Source: JBMYTN01 sp049604415 (GTDB lineage: Bacteria; Pseudomonadota; Alphaproteobacteria; Rhodospirillales; Rhodospirillaceae). From it: a stretch of DNA of 64,000 nucleotides. The notes below the pieces were generated by a model. It did not search any database, was not told where the DNA came from, and worked only from the letters and a program-made list of their open reading frames with translations. Position 1 is the stretch's first letter. The number at the start of each line of letters is the position of its first letter. The position numbers and the translations under genes are program-made. The DNA lies in NCBI GenBank assembly GCA_049604415.1, contig JBMYTN010000019.1, positions 1 to 64,000 on the forward strand. Direction: 5' to 3'. Positions 16,668 to 25,681 of this stretch are shown piece by piece.

Positions 16668-17786
16668 GTGTCGCAAAATCCGCCCGCCATGAAGGTGTCA
16701 TCGCCAACAGCCCCCCCTGCAGCGGGCATTTTTGGCTGCGCCGGTTTGACTTTGACCGCCTGGGAGAAGGCATTTTTCCGTGATGTCCGTCCCTTTGGGT
16801 TCATTCTGTTTGCCCGGAATGTGGACACACCAGACCAAGTCAAAGCGCTCTGCCAAGCCCTAAGGGAGGCCACAGACCGACCCGAGGCGGTGATCCTGAT
16901 CGACCAGGAAGGCGGACGGGTTCGGCGCCTGAAGCCGCCACATTGGCGTAATGCGCCGCCCATGGGCCTGTTCGGCCAGCTCTATGGGCAGGATCCGGAG
17001 CGCGCCATTGGCCTTTGTCGAGACAATGCCCGGCTGATCGGCCTGGAATTGGCCGGGCTGGGCATCGACACCGATTGCCTGCCCTTGCTGGACCTGCCGA
17101 TCCCCGGCGCCCATGACATTATCGGTGACCGGGCCTTCGCCGCATCCGCTGAGCCGGTGATTGCACTGGGACGGGCGGTCCTGGAGGGCCTAGGAGCAGC
17201 GGGCGTGTTTCCGGTCATCAAGCATATTCCGGGGCATGGCCGGGCCGTGGCGGACAGTCATTTGGCCTTGCCGGTGGTGGACACGGACCGGCAAACCTTG
17301 GAACAAACCGATTTCGCCCCCTTCGCGGCCCTGGCCGACGCCCCCTTCGCCATGACCGCCCATATCCTTTATAAGGCGCTGGATGCGGAGCGCCCGGCGA
17401 CCTTGTCGCCGTCGGTCATCGAGAAGGGGATCCGGCAAAAGATCGGCTTTGATGGGCTGTTGATGTGTGATGACCTGTCCATGAAGGCCCTGGGGGGTGC
17501 GTTTGAGGACCGGACCCGTTTGGCCCTTGAGGCGGGCTGTGATCTGGTGCTGCATTGCAATGGCAATCAGACCGAAATGACCGCCATTGCCAATACGTTG
17601 CGGCCTTTGGATGCCGATGGACTGCGTCGGGCAGAGGCGGCGCAGCGTTGGCGGGCCAAGGCGCAGGACCCCGGCGCCGAAGACTTTGATCCCTTGCAGG
17701 CCGAAGCGGATGTGCGGGAAACCCTGGCCCAATTTGGCTGGTCGGGCAGCACCGCCATTGATCCGAGGATCGGAACAGGTCCGTAA
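16668..17786 (+). CDS. nagZ: Beta-N-acetylhexosaminidase (glycoside hydrolase family 3)
   Basis: NagZ removes N-acetylglucosamine from anhydromuropeptides in the cytoplasm during peptidoglycan recycling. The 372-residue product carries the diagnostic loop KHIPGHGRAVADSHLALPVV, which supplies the catalytic His-Asp pair, and the nucleophile segment MCDDLSMKALGG. Upstream are RNVDTPDQVKALCQALREA and LIDQEGGRVRRLKPPHW, both typical of NagZ. The start is taken as GTG 16668 with GAAGGA about 8 nt upstream; ATG 16689 is an alternative that loses only seven residues. It follows a weak terminator and precedes the site-2 protease gene. Confidence 0.94.
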   Translation: MSQNPPAMKVSSPTAPPAAGIFGCAGLTLTAWEKAFFRDVRPFGFILFARNVDTPDQVKALCQALREATDRPEAVILIDQEGGRVRRLKPPHWRNAPPMGLFGQLYGQDPERAIGLCRDNARLIGLELAGLGIDTDCLPLLDLPIPGAHDIIGDRAFAASAEPVIALGRAVLEGLGAAGVFPVIKHIPGHGRAVADSHLALPVVDTDRQTLEQTDFAPFAALADAPFAMTAHILYKALDAERPATLSPSVIEKGIRQKIGFDGLLMCDDLSMKALGGAFEDRTRLALEAGCDLVLHCNGNQTEMTAIANTLRPLDADGLRRAEAAQRWRAKAQDPGAEDFDPLQAEADVRETLAQFGWSGSTAIDPRIGTGP

Positions 17787-17881
17787 ACCATAAAAACAGT
17801 GTATAAGAGTAGAAATTGGATCCGGAGGGACAACCCAACCGGAGCCAAATTTGCTTATTTTTTGCAAGGTTAGGACGCAGT

Positions 17882-18580
17882 ATGGGGTCCATTGATCTCT
17901 CAGCCCTGATGTTTACCATCGCCACCTGGGCCATTCCGGTGTTGATTGCCATACCCTTGCATGAGGCCGCCCATGGCTATGCGGCCTGGCGCTTGGGGGA
18001 TCCGACCGCCAAGTCCTTAGGCCGGGTGACCATGAACCCGCTGGTTCACGTGTCTCCCTTTGGCACCCTGATCTTGCCCTTGCTGTTGATTGTGACCGGT
18101 GCGCCGTTCCTGTTCGGCTGGGCCAAGCCAGTCCCGGTGGATTATCGCAATCTGCGCAATCCAAAAACCGACATGGCTTGGGTCGCCTTGGCGGGACCGG
18201 GTATCAACCTCTTCCTGGCCTTTATCTCGGTGGTTTTGTTGCGGATCCTGGCTTTTATTGGCGAAGATCCCACCGGTGGCTTTCTGGTCGAGATGTTGCA
18301 AAAATCCATGTTGCTCAATGTGATCCTGGCGGTTTTCAACATGATCCCGGTGCCGCCGCTGGATGGCGGGCGGGTTTTGGTCGGGGTCCTGCCCATGCGC
18401 ATGGCCATCGCGGTGGCGCGGTTTGAGCGATTTGGCCTGTTTGCCTTGATCGGGATTTTGTTCCTGGCCCCCCTGTTGGCCTCCGAAGCGGGCTATGCCT
18501 TCAACCCCTTTGCTGAATTCATCCAACCGGTGATCATTGCCGTGATGCAGGCCTTGTTCGGGATGGTGGGATTGCTGTGA
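17882..18580 (+). CDS. Site-2 protease family membrane metalloprotease (M50)
   Basis: The 232-residue polytopic membrane protein has the two M50 motifs: HEAAHG in IPLHEAAHGYAAWRLGDPTA within the first helices, and NMIPVPPLDGGRVLVG near the C-terminus, which supplies the third zinc ligand. It belongs to the small PDZ-less group. Substrates are unknown; family members cleave transmembrane segments. ATG 17882 is chosen because AGGA lies 6 nt upstream and the first helix follows; the upstream extension to 17816 has no supporting features. The stop overlaps the scpA start (TGATG). Confidence 0.9.
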   Translation: MGSIDLSALMFTIATWAIPVLIAIPLHEAAHGYAAWRLGDPTAKSLGRVTMNPLVHVSPFGTLILPLLLIVTGAPFLFGWAKPVPVDYRNLRNPKTDMAWVALAGPGINLFLAFISVVLLRILAFIGEDPTGGFLVEMLQKSMLLNVILAVFNMIPVPPLDGGRVLVGVLPMRMAIAVARFERFGLFALIGILFLAPLLASEAGYAFNPFAEFIQPVIIAVMQALFGMVGLL

Positions 18581-19500
18581 TGGTCGCAGAAGACCCGTCT
18601 TCTGATACCGCCCCAGGGTTTGAAGAAGACCAGAACCCGACCCGTTTGCGCAGTGGAGTGCAGGAGGCGGAGGCGGAGGAGGGCGACCGCCTTGCCGCCC
18701 TGGTGCTCAATCTTGATGGCTTTGAGGGACCCATTGACCTGCTGTTGACCCTGGCCCGGGATCAGAAGGTCGACCTGGCCCGGATCTCGATCCTGCAATT
18801 GGCCGAGCAATATTTGACCTTTGTCGCCAAGGCTCGGGAATATCGCCTGGAATTGGCCGCAGATTATTTGGTGATGGCGGCCTGGTTGGCTTATCTGAAG
18901 TCCCGACTGCTGATCCCGGAAGACAAATCCGAAGAAGAACCCAGCGGCGAGGAAATGGCCGAGGCTCTGGCCTTCCAACTGCGCCGCTTGCAAGCGATCC
19001 GGGAAGCCGGCGAGTCCCTGATGGCGCAACCGCGCCTGGGGCGGGATGTGTTGTCCCGGGGGGCACCGGAGGATCTGAGTGCGGCGGTGCGCCCGGTTTA
19101 TGGCACCACCTTCCATGAGCTGCTGCGGGCCTATGCCGATATCCGGCGGCGTGCGGACAAGCCCACCAGCCTATCGGTGGAAGCCTTTGACCTGTACAGC
19201 GTTGATGACGCCATTCGCCGCCTGTCCAGTCTGCTGGGCTCTTTCCCGGATTGGACAGACCTGAGACGGTTTTTGCCCAAAGGATTGCGAGACCCCCTGG
19301 TGCGGCGTTCAGCCATTGCTGCAACCTTTGTCGCTGGCTTGGAGATGGTCCGGGATGGCAAGGCCTTGGTGAAACAGGAGGGTGGAACCTACGCGCCCAT
19401 CTTGTTTCGTCCGGCCCCTCCGGGTCAGGAAGCCCATGCCGGACCGGATTTGCCCCGAGTTGCTGAAGGAGATGGCGTGAATAAGGAGGACATTGCGTGA
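18580..19500 (+). CDS. scpA: Segregation and condensation protein A
   Basis: ScpA is the kleisin that bridges SMC heads in the bacterial condensin complex. The 306-residue protein has an extended acidic N-terminus of about 35 residues, then the conserved opening LDGFEGPIDLLLTLARDQKV, the segment LVMAAWLAYLKSRLLIPED and a winged-helix C-terminus around VRRSAIAATFVAGLEMVRDG. The start ATG 18580 overlaps the protease stop by 1 nt; a GTG one codon earlier is possible. Its stop overlaps scpB by 4 nt (GTGA). Confidence 0.94.
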   Translation: MVAEDPSSDTAPGFEEDQNPTRLRSGVQEAEAEEGDRLAALVLNLDGFEGPIDLLLTLARDQKVDLARISILQLAEQYLTFVAKAREYRLELAADYLVMAAWLAYLKSRLLIPEDKSEEEPSGEEMAEALAFQLRRLQAIREAGESLMAQPRLGRDVLSRGAPEDLSAAVRPVYGTTFHELLRAYADIRRRADKPTSLSVEAFDLYSVDDAIRRLSSLLGSFPDWTDLRRFLPKGLRDPLVRRSAIAATFVAGLEMVRDGKALVKQEGGTYAPILFRPAPPGQEAHAGPDLPRVAEGDGVNKEDIA

Positions 19501-20276
19501 GCACCCAAGGCGCAACTCAGCCGGACCAGGCACCTTCTCAGCAGGATCTGCTGCGGCAGACGGACTCCGAGGCTATGATCGGAGAATTCCGGATGCTGCG
19601 CACCCTCGAGGCCTTGCTGTTTGCCTCCAAGGATCCGTTATCCCTGAAGGATCTTGCCCGTCGCCTGCCGGAAAAAGCCAATCTACGCAGTCTCCTGAAG
19701 ACCCTGCAGGAGCAATATGCCAATCGCGGCGTCAATCTGAGCGAAGCGGATGGCACCTGGGCCTTTCGCACGGCACCGGACTTGGCGGCTGAACTGGCCG
19801 AGGAAGCTCCGGAACAGCGCCGTTTGTCCCGGGCTGCGGTGGAAACCCTGTCCGTCATTGCCTATCACCAGCCGGTGACCCGGGCGGAAATCGAAGATGT
19901 GCGCGGTGTGGCGTTGTCTAAAGGCACCATGGACACGCTTTTGGAAGCGGGCTGGATCAAACCGCTGGGCCGACGCCAAGTCCCGGGCCGACCTTTGACC
20001 TGGGGCACATCAGCAGCCTTTTTGGATCATTTTGGCCTCACCGCCCTGGAGGATCTGCCCGGTGTGGAAGAGCTGAAAGCCGCCGGATTGCTCGACAGCA
20101 GGCCGTCTTTGGCAGCCTATGGGGCCCGGGCGCAGGATGAAGGCGTACTGGAAGATATTGGCGAGGATGAAGAGGCCTTGCTTGCCGAGAAAGAAACCAT
20201 TGATGCGTCCCGCCAGTTGGATTTGCTGCGTCGAGAGCCGCTCGATCCCCCGGAAGACGGGAAAGAGAATGAATAA
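19497..20276 (+). CDS. scpB: Segregation and condensation protein B
   Basis: ScpB dimers bind ScpA in the SMC condensin complex. The 259-residue protein has two winged-helix domains: LRTLEALLFASKDPLSLKDL opens the first, and the second contains SRAAVETLSVIAYHQPVTRA and VRGVALSKGTMDTLLEAGWI, the best conserved part of the family. The GTG start at 19497 overlaps the scpA stop. The acidic C-terminal tail of about 70 residues is variable in the family. A 178-nt gap with a strong hairpin separates it from tatA. Confidence 0.94.
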   Translation: MSTQGATQPDQAPSQQDLLRQTDSEAMIGEFRMLRTLEALLFASKDPLSLKDLARRLPEKANLRSLLKTLQEQYANRGVNLSEADGTWAFRTAPDLAAELAEEAPEQRRLSRAAVETLSVIAYHQPVTRAEIEDVRGVALSKGTMDTLLEAGWIKPLGRRQVPGRPLTWGTSAAFLDHFGLTALEDLPGVEELKAAGLLDSRPSLAAYGARAQDEGVLEDIGEDEEALLAEKETIDASRQLDLLRREPLDPPEDGKENE

Positions 20277-20387
20277 AGTCCCGTGAAAGTCTGGACCTGG
20301 ATGCTTGTCGCTCCAATCTCCATGGGACATACTCCCGCCGCTTTGCCCCACAAGTAAGGTGATCGGGGTCCCGGAACCTTTAGCGTA

Positions 20388-20437
20388 AGAGGGTGTTGCC
20401 CAAGGGATTGGCCCCGTGGCGATCCGCAACGCCCTCT
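20388..20437 (+). promoter_or_regulatory. Stem-loop just upstream of the tatA ribosome-binding site
   Basis: Arms 20388-20399 and 20426-20437 pair over 12 bp with one G-T wobble around a 26-nt loop. The structure ends 17 nt before the tatA start codon and just before its AAGGAG. It has no T tail, so it is more likely a leader structure or mRNA-stabilising element than a terminator. Confidence 0.45.
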
Positions 20438-20454
20438 AGAAACAAGGAGTTATC

Positions 20455-20688
20455 ATGGGTTTTACCAGCATCTGGCATTGGGTCATCGTTCTGGTCGTTG
20501 TCCTGCTGCTGTTCGGCGCCGGCAAGATTCCCCGTCTGATGGGGGATGTGGCCAAGGGCGTGAACGCCTTTAAGAAAGGGCTGAAGGACGACGAAGGCGA
20601 CGATGCCAAGGCGATTGAAGAAAAAACCGTCGCCCAATCCTCGACCACCACAACGACCTCCGAGAAGGACGGCGCCACCAAGGCCTAA
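20455..20688 (+). CDS. tatA: Sec-independent translocase protein TatA
   Basis: TatA forms the pore-like oligomers that carry folded proteins with twin-arginine signals across the inner membrane. The 77-residue protein has the N-terminal transmembrane helix HWVIVLVVVLLLFGAGKIPR with the conserved FGxGK(I/L)P hinge, then the amphipathic helix LMGDVAKGVNAFKKGL and a charged, threonine-rich tail. ATG 20455 follows AAGGAG by 6 nt. It heads tatA-tatB-tatC, but a terminator-like hairpin separates it from tatB, which fits the excess of TatA needed in the cell. Confidence 0.95.
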   Translation: MGFTSIWHWVIVLVVVLLLFGAGKIPRLMGDVAKGVNAFKKGLKDDEGDDAKAIEEKTVAQSSTTTTTSEKDGATKA

Positions 20689-20716
20689 GGCCTTGGAGCC
20701 CAGCGCATAACAGGAC

Positions 20717-20742
20717 AGAACGATCCGCTTGGATCGTTCTTT
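20717..20742 (+). terminator. Hairpin between tatA and tatB
   Basis: A perfect 10-bp stem (20717-20726 with 20731-20740), a GCTT tetraloop and a short T stretch. As a partial terminator it would lower tatBC expression relative to tatA. Confidence 0.6.
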
Positions 20743-20857
20743 AATGGTGTCGATGAAGCAAGGGCAGCCCAGCTGTTCTGTTTCAACTCTCTGATAGCGG
20801 ATTTGGGGCTGCTCCGGCCCCCGACAGTTCGGTCCGCCCCCTCACAGGCGTAAAGAG

Positions 20858-21373
20858 ATGTTTGATCTCGGCTGGTCGGAAATGGCGATGGTTGCCGTTT
20901 TGGCCCTCTTGGTTATTGGTCCGAAGGATCTGCCCAAAGTGCTGCGCACCGTTGGACAGTGGGTTCGGAAGATTCGGTCCATTGGGGCTGATTTCCAACG
21001 CCAAATGGATGATGCGGTCCGGGAAGCCGGGTTGGACGAGGTCAAAAAAGAAGTCACCAAAGTCTCTCGCTTCAATGTCAACAAGGCCGTGGCAGATACC
21101 GTCGATCCCGGCGGCAAGATCACAAAATCTCTGAACGAGACAACGATCCAAGCCTCGTCGCCGTCGATCCCAACCGCCCCAACCAAGACAGAGGCGGGGG
21201 AGGCGACAGCAACTCCGGCACCGTCACCCTCGTCGGTACCCTCGTCGGCACCGGCATTAGCACCGCAAACACAATCGGCACCCGAAACCCAAGCGGCACC
21301 AGACGTCTCTGAAAAAGCTGCCGCCCAAGCGCAGCAGCAACAGGCCAACGCGAACCCCGGTAAGGAGAGTTAA
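20858..21373 (+). CDS. tatB: Sec-independent translocase protein TatB
   Basis: TatB works with TatC as the receptor for twin-arginine signal peptides. The 171-residue protein starts with MFDLGWSEMAMVAVLALLVI and the GPKDLPKVLRTVG hinge typical of TatB (IGPxxLP). A long amphipathic helix follows, and then a low-complexity Ala/Pro/Ser/Thr/Gln tail from about residue 105. The tail is variable in the family. tatC starts 3 nt after the stop. Confidence 0.94.
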   Translation: MFDLGWSEMAMVAVLALLVIGPKDLPKVLRTVGQWVRKIRSIGADFQRQMDDAVREAGLDEVKKEVTKVSRFNVNKAVADTVDPGGKITKSLNETTIQASSPSIPTAPTKTEAGEATATPAPSPSSVPSSAPALAPQTQSAPETQAAPDVSEKAAAQAQQQQANANPGKES

Positions 21374-21376
21374 GCC

Positions 21377-22393
21377 ATGGCTGTTGCTGAGCAAAACCGG
21401 GATGAGGAGAGCCTGGACGACTCCAAAATGTCCCTGTTGGAGCATTTGGTGGAGCTGCGGACCCGCCTGCTTTGGTCCGTTGTGGTGTTCCTGGTCTCCT
21501 TTTTTGTCTGCTTTGCCGTCGCCCAACAGATTTACGATTTCCTGGTCCAGCCCCTGGCGGACATCATGGAACGGGTCGGTGGCTCGCGGCGGATGATCTA
21601 CACCGCTTTGACCGAGGCCTTCTTCACTTATGTGAAGGTCGGGGCCTTTGGTGCAGCGGTGATTTCCTTTCCCGTGGTGGCCGCCCAAATGTGGATGTTT
21701 ATCGCCCCGGGGCTGTATCGCCATGAGAAGCGGGCGTTTTTGCCGTTTTTGTTGGTCTCGCCAATGCTGTTCGCGCTTGGCGCGGCCATGGTCTATTACC
21801 TTGTCATGCCAATGGCTTGGGAATTCCTGCTCGGCTTCCAAACCACGCGGGAAGAAACCGTTCTTCCCATCGAGTTGGAAGCCAAGGTTGGTGAATATCT
21901 TGGCTTGGTGATGAAGCTGATCCTGGCCTTTGGCTTCGGTTTCCAAATGCCGGTGGCGTTGACCTTGATGGCCCGGGTTGGTCTTGTGACCTCAACCGGG
22001 CTGGCCTCGGCGCGAAAATACGCCATTGTTGCGGTGTTTGTGGCCGCCGCCATCATCACCCCGCCCGATGTGATCAGCCAATTGCTGCTCGCCGCGCCGA
22101 TGGTGGTGCTCTACGAAATCTCGATCATTTGTGCGCGGATCATGGAGCGCAAACGGGGCGAGGCCGAAGAGGATGATCTGGATGATGATCCGGACCCGAC
22201 ACCGCCAGCAAAAACGACGGATGGATCTGGGGACGAGGCCAGTGCTGCGGCAGTGGCCACCGGTACCGATGTGGCGGCGAAACAGGATCCCGATCCGGAG
22301 TTGACCGCCGATATCGCCAACGAAGCCTCAGTCTCCGATGCCCAAGAAGATGGCATGATCGACGAAACCGATTGGAACACGCCCAAAACCTGA
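21377..22393 (+). CDS. tatC: Sec-independent translocase protein TatC
   Basis: TatC is the polytopic core of the Tat receptor complex. The 338-residue protein has the conserved N-terminal segment LLEHLVELRTRLLWSVVVFL with the Glu needed for signal recognition, six membrane helices, and EKRAFLPFLLVSPMLFALGA and FGFGFQMPVALTLMARVGLV in the middle. About 80 residues of acidic, low-complexity tail extend past the last helix, making it longer than the 250-residue E. coli protein. ATG 21377 has GGAGAG about 9 nt upstream. It is convergent with the gene ending at 22434. Confidence 0.95.
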   Translation: MAVAEQNRDEESLDDSKMSLLEHLVELRTRLLWSVVVFLVSFFVCFAVAQQIYDFLVQPLADIMERVGGSRRMIYTALTEAFFTYVKVGAFGAAVISFPVVAAQMWMFIAPGLYRHEKRAFLPFLLVSPMLFALGAAMVYYLVMPMAWEFLLGFQTTREETVLPIELEAKVGEYLGLVMKLILAFGFGFQMPVALTLMARVGLVTSTGLASARKYAIVAVFVAAAIITPPDVISQLLLAAPMVVLYEISIICARIMERKRGEAEEDDLDDDPDPTPPAKTTDGSGDEASAAAVATGTDVAAKQDPDPELTADIANEASVSDAQEDGMIDETDWNTPKT

Positions 22394-22433
22394 ATGCGTC
22401 AGGACCTTTGGCGGGCTTTGGCCACAAAGGGTT

Positions 22434-23435
22434 CTAAAAACTGGTGTCGTCGTCGTCGCGGAGCTTTTTTCCCAGGGCGAACAGGGCCGCATCCACTTCA
22501 GAGAGGCTTTGGAATTCCTCCCGGAAGGTGGCCGCGATTTCCGTATTCTCGCTGATCAGGGCCGTAAAGGTCTGATGGGACTCCAGGAACAGGGGCAGAG
22601 ACTGGCTCTGGCGGGCATGGGCCATCATCAACAGCAAACCCCGGCCCAAGGCATGGCCATAGGGCCGCTTCTTGGTTTGTTTGCGATACAGCTGATCCAG
22701 GCTTTTCAAACAATCAGCCGCCCGGGTCGGGCGGTCGGTGTTCAGCAGACGCTCGATCTCTAAGCGCAGCGCGTCCGCATGCAGATCTCGGCCCACGGCC
22801 CGATCCGGACCTTCGCGCTCAATGCGTTCGCAGACCGCGACCAACTGCTCCACGGTGTTGTCTCGCACCCCGCCATGGGTCATTTGGTCAACCAAGCCTG
22901 CGAGCAGAATAAAGGACCGGCGGATCATCGGGGTGTCGAGCCGACCATCCGGTTCGAGAATATGGCTCAAGGCTCGGGCCATGAAGGGCGGCGCATAGGG
23001 GTCATGGGTCAGGACCCAGCCAGCAAACCGACCGGCCAAATGCCGAGGCGGCGACAGCGGCGGTGGTGCTTGTGGTTGCTCTGGTGCTTGTTTTGAAGCG
23101 CTGTTTTGAGGCGTTTTTGTCGGCGTAGCCTTGTCGAGCGCGGCGATCCGCTCCGGGCTGTCTGCAGCCAGCCATCCGCTCCATGCCTGCAGCCCGGCCG
23201 TATCGCGGATTTCCGCATCTTCCACAATCCGCAGGCCAATGGTCAGCAGTCCACCCACACGCTCATGGGCGCGATCCAGATCTTCCAGCACGGCGGTTGG
23301 GGCAAAGAGGCGACGGAAAAAGCTTTGGAGGCCGCTGTCTTCCGCTTGAACAGGGGACAGAGCCGCGATCCGTTCCGATAACGCGTTCGACTCTAACGAG
23401 TAGAAATCGGAAATATAACGGCTAAGGTCAAGCAT
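22434..23435 (-). CDS. Hypothetical protein, mainly helical, family not recognised
   Basis: I do not recognise this 333-residue protein. It has no signal peptide or membrane segment and is predicted by eye to be largely alpha-helical and soluble. A proline/glutamine-rich linker around residues 105-130 separates a front part (from MLDLSRYISDFYSLESNALS) from a longer helical region. The C-terminus ends in an acidic Asp run. It is on the opposite strand to its neighbours in the tat-serS block, convergent with tatC, and separated from serS by about 140 nt. Codon use looks like the host genes, so recent transfer is not suggested. Confidence 0.7.
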   Translation of the reverse strand: MLDLSRYISDFYSLESNALSERIAALSPVQAEDSGLQSFFRRLFAPTAVLEDLDRAHERVGGLLTIGLRIVEDAEIRDTAGLQAWSGWLAADSPERIAALDKATPTKTPQNSASKQAPEQPQAPPPLSPPRHLAGRFAGWVLTHDPYAPPFMARALSHILEPDGRLDTPMIRRSFILLAGLVDQMTHGGVRDNTVEQLVAVCERIEREGPDRAVGRDLHADALRLEIERLLNTDRPTRAADCLKSLDQLYRKQTKKRPYGHALGRGLLLMMAHARQSQSLPLFLESHQTFTALISENTEIAATFREEFQSLSEVDAALFALGKKLRDDDDTSF

Positions 23436-23578
23436 GGCGCATTATGCCCGGCGGGACCTGCTCTGGTCAAATGACCTTTCCGCATGGTAGGACACGCCCC
23501 GGCGGGTGCCTCAAACATGAGGTATCGGCCTGTTGATATTCGTTCTCTCTACTCTACCCCTCGTTGGTTGGACCTCCC

Positions 23579-24874
23579 ATGCATGACCTGAAGTCTCTGC
23601 GCGAAGACCCCGCAGCCTTTGACGCGGCTTTGGCCCGTCGCGGCCTGGATCCCTTAGCGGATCAAATCCTTGAGTCCGATGCCAAGCGCCGCGCCATGCA
23701 AACGCGGCTTGATGAATTGCGCAATCGGCGCAAAACGGCGTCCAAGGAGATCGGCAAAGCCAAGGGCTCCGGGGACAATGTGGCCGCTGAGGCTCTAATG
23801 GCGGAGGTCGCCGGGTTGAAGGATGAGATTCCGGCCCTGGAAGCCGAAGAAAAGGTTTTGGGGGCGCAGGTCGAGTCCTGGCTGACGGGCCTGCCGAACC
23901 GGTTGGATGCGGATGTCCCCCCGGGCAAGGATGAAGACGACAATATCGAGCTGCGTCAGGTTGGTACGCCAAAAAGCTTCGATTTTGCCGCCAAACGGCA
24001 TTTTGAGCTCGGTGAAGGCCTTGGCTTGATGGATTTTGACCGGGCGGCAAAGCTGTCTGGGGCGCGGTTTGTGGTCCTGAAGGGGGCTTTGGCCCGTCTG
24101 GAGCGGGCTTTGGGTCAATATATGCTCGATCTGCATACGGGCAGCCATGGCTATGAGGAAACCCAAACCCCGGTGATCGTGCGCTCGCCAGCCCTGTTTG
24201 GCACCGGCCAATTGCCCAAATTTGAAGAGGATCTGTTTCGTCTGTCCGAAGACTTTTGGCTGATCCCGACCGCTGAAGTCACCTTGACCAATCTGGTGGC
24301 CGGCGAGATTGTCGACGAAGCGTCCTTACCCCGGCGTTTGACCGCTTTCACCCAGTGCTTCCGCTCCGAGGCTGGTGCGGCGGGCAAGGACACCCGGGGC
24401 ATGATCCGCCAACACCAATTCGAAAAGGTTGAGCTGGTCAGCGTCGTCCATCCCGAGGAGTCCGAAGCTGAGCATCAGCGGATGACGGGATGTGCCGAAG
24501 CGGTCCTACAAGGGCTCGGCTTGGCCTATCGGGTGATGATGCTGTCTTCCGGGGATACCGGCTTTTCGGCCCGTAAGACCTATGACCTGGAGGTCTGGTT
24601 GCCCGGGGAGGGCCGCTATCGGGAGATTTCCTCCTGTTCCAATACGGGGGATTTCCAGGCCCGGCGGATGAATGCCCGATTCCGGTCCCAGGATGGCGGT
24701 GCGCCGCGCTTTGTCCATACCTTGAACGGCTCCGGGGTTGCCGTGGGCCGGGCATTGATCGCGGTGCTCGAGACTTATCAGGATGCCTCCGGCGGCATTT
24801 CGGTGCCCGAGGTTCTCAAACCCTATATGGGCGGCCTGGATTACATTGCGCCCCTCCGTGCCAGCGAAGGATAA
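23579..24874 (+). CDS. serS: Seryl-tRNA synthetase
   Basis: This is a 431-residue class II synthetase that charges tRNA-Ser and tRNA-Sec. An N-terminal coiled-coil arm (about residues 30-105) opens with MHDLKSLREDPAAFDAALAR. Motif 2 is FTQCFRSEAGAAGKDTRGMI with RQHQFEKVEL, and motif 3 is LNGSGVAVGRALIAVLETYQ. ATG 23579 is the family start; an in-frame TTG at 23564 adds five residues with no support. It is the first gene of the serS-surE-pcm-nlpD run, and surE starts 7 nt after its stop. Confidence 0.96.
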   Translation: MHDLKSLREDPAAFDAALARRGLDPLADQILESDAKRRAMQTRLDELRNRRKTASKEIGKAKGSGDNVAAEALMAEVAGLKDEIPALEAEEKVLGAQVESWLTGLPNRLDADVPPGKDEDDNIELRQVGTPKSFDFAAKRHFELGEGLGLMDFDRAAKLSGARFVVLKGALARLERALGQYMLDLHTGSHGYEETQTPVIVRSPALFGTGQLPKFEEDLFRLSEDFWLIPTAEVTLTNLVAGEIVDEASLPRRLTAFTQCFRSEAGAAGKDTRGMIRQHQFEKVELVSVVHPEESEAEHQRMTGCAEAVLQGLGLAYRVMMLSSGDTGFSARKTYDLEVWLPGEGRYREISSCSNTGDFQARRMNARFRSQDGGAPRFVHTLNGSGVAVGRALIAVLETYQDASGGISVPEVLKPYMGGLDYIAPLRASEG

Positions 24875-24881
24875 GGTCCTG

Positions 24882-25667
24882 ATGTATGCACCTCTGACCG
24901 ACCTGTCTCAGGCTCGGATCCTGGTTTCCAATGATGATGGCATTGATGCGCCCGGCATTGCCTTGCTGGAGCGTATCGCCCGAACCTTGTCCGATGATGT
25001 TTGGGTGGTTGCGCCGGAAACCGAGCAAAGCGGGGCAGGGCATGCGCTGACCCTGCACCATCCTTTGCGCTTTCGGCAGCTGGGGGACAAGCGCTTTTCT
25101 GTCACCGGCACCCCGACCGACTGTGTAATGTTGGCGGTCAATCATTTCATGGCCAAAGCCGGACGGCCGGATCTGATCCTGTCGGGCATCAATCGCGGCG
25201 GCAATCTGGGCGATGACATCATTTATTCCGGCACGGTCGCAGCGGCCATGGAAGGCACCTTGTTCGAGCTCCGGGCCATTGCACTGTCCCAGGTGATGGA
25301 GGAAGGCCTGCCTGCGCTCGACTGGTCCCCAGCCGAAGCCATGGCCGAGCAGGTTATTCGGCGGGCCTGTGCCTGTGCCTGGCCGAAAAATGTCATGGTC
25401 AATGTGAATTTCCCGGCCAAGCCACCAGCTGAGATCCTGCCGCCGGAAGTCACCCATCAAGGCTGCCGAAAACTGGGTGATGAGATCATTTTGCGCAGCG
25501 ATCCTAGGGATCGGCCCTATCTTTGGATCGGTCCGAAACGGGCCGAGGAACCGAATATCGCGGGCTCTGATCTGGAAGCGGTGACTCGCGGCGCGGTCTC
25601 GATTACGCCGTTGACGGTTGATTTGACGTCTCGCCAGACCATGTCCGATCTGTCCAAGGTATTCTAG
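24882..25667 (+). CDS. surE: 5'/3'-nucleotidase SurE
   Basis: SurE is a survival-related metal-dependent nucleotidase acting on 5' and 3' nucleoside monophosphates. The 261-residue protein has the metal-binding motif ILVSNDDGIDAPGI near the N-terminus, APETEQSGAGHALTLHHPLR, and PDLILSGINRGGNLGDDIIY with YSGTVAAAMEG. ATG 24882 is close behind serS and preceded by AAGG; the frame continues upstream only as a serS shadow. serS-surE-pcm-nlpD is a conserved order. Confidence 0.95.
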   Translation: MYAPLTDLSQARILVSNDDGIDAPGIALLERIARTLSDDVWVVAPETEQSGAGHALTLHHPLRFRQLGDKRFSVTGTPTDCVMLAVNHFMAKAGRPDLILSGINRGGNLGDDIIYSGTVAAAMEGTLFELRAIALSQVMEEGLPALDWSPAEAMAEQVIRRACACAWPKNVMVNVNFPAKPPAEILPPEVTHQGCRKLGDEIILRSDPRDRPYLWIGPKRAEEPNIAGSDLEAVTRGAVSITPLTVDLTSRQTMSDLSKVF

Positions 25668-25681
25668 CAGAGGTCCCTGGC

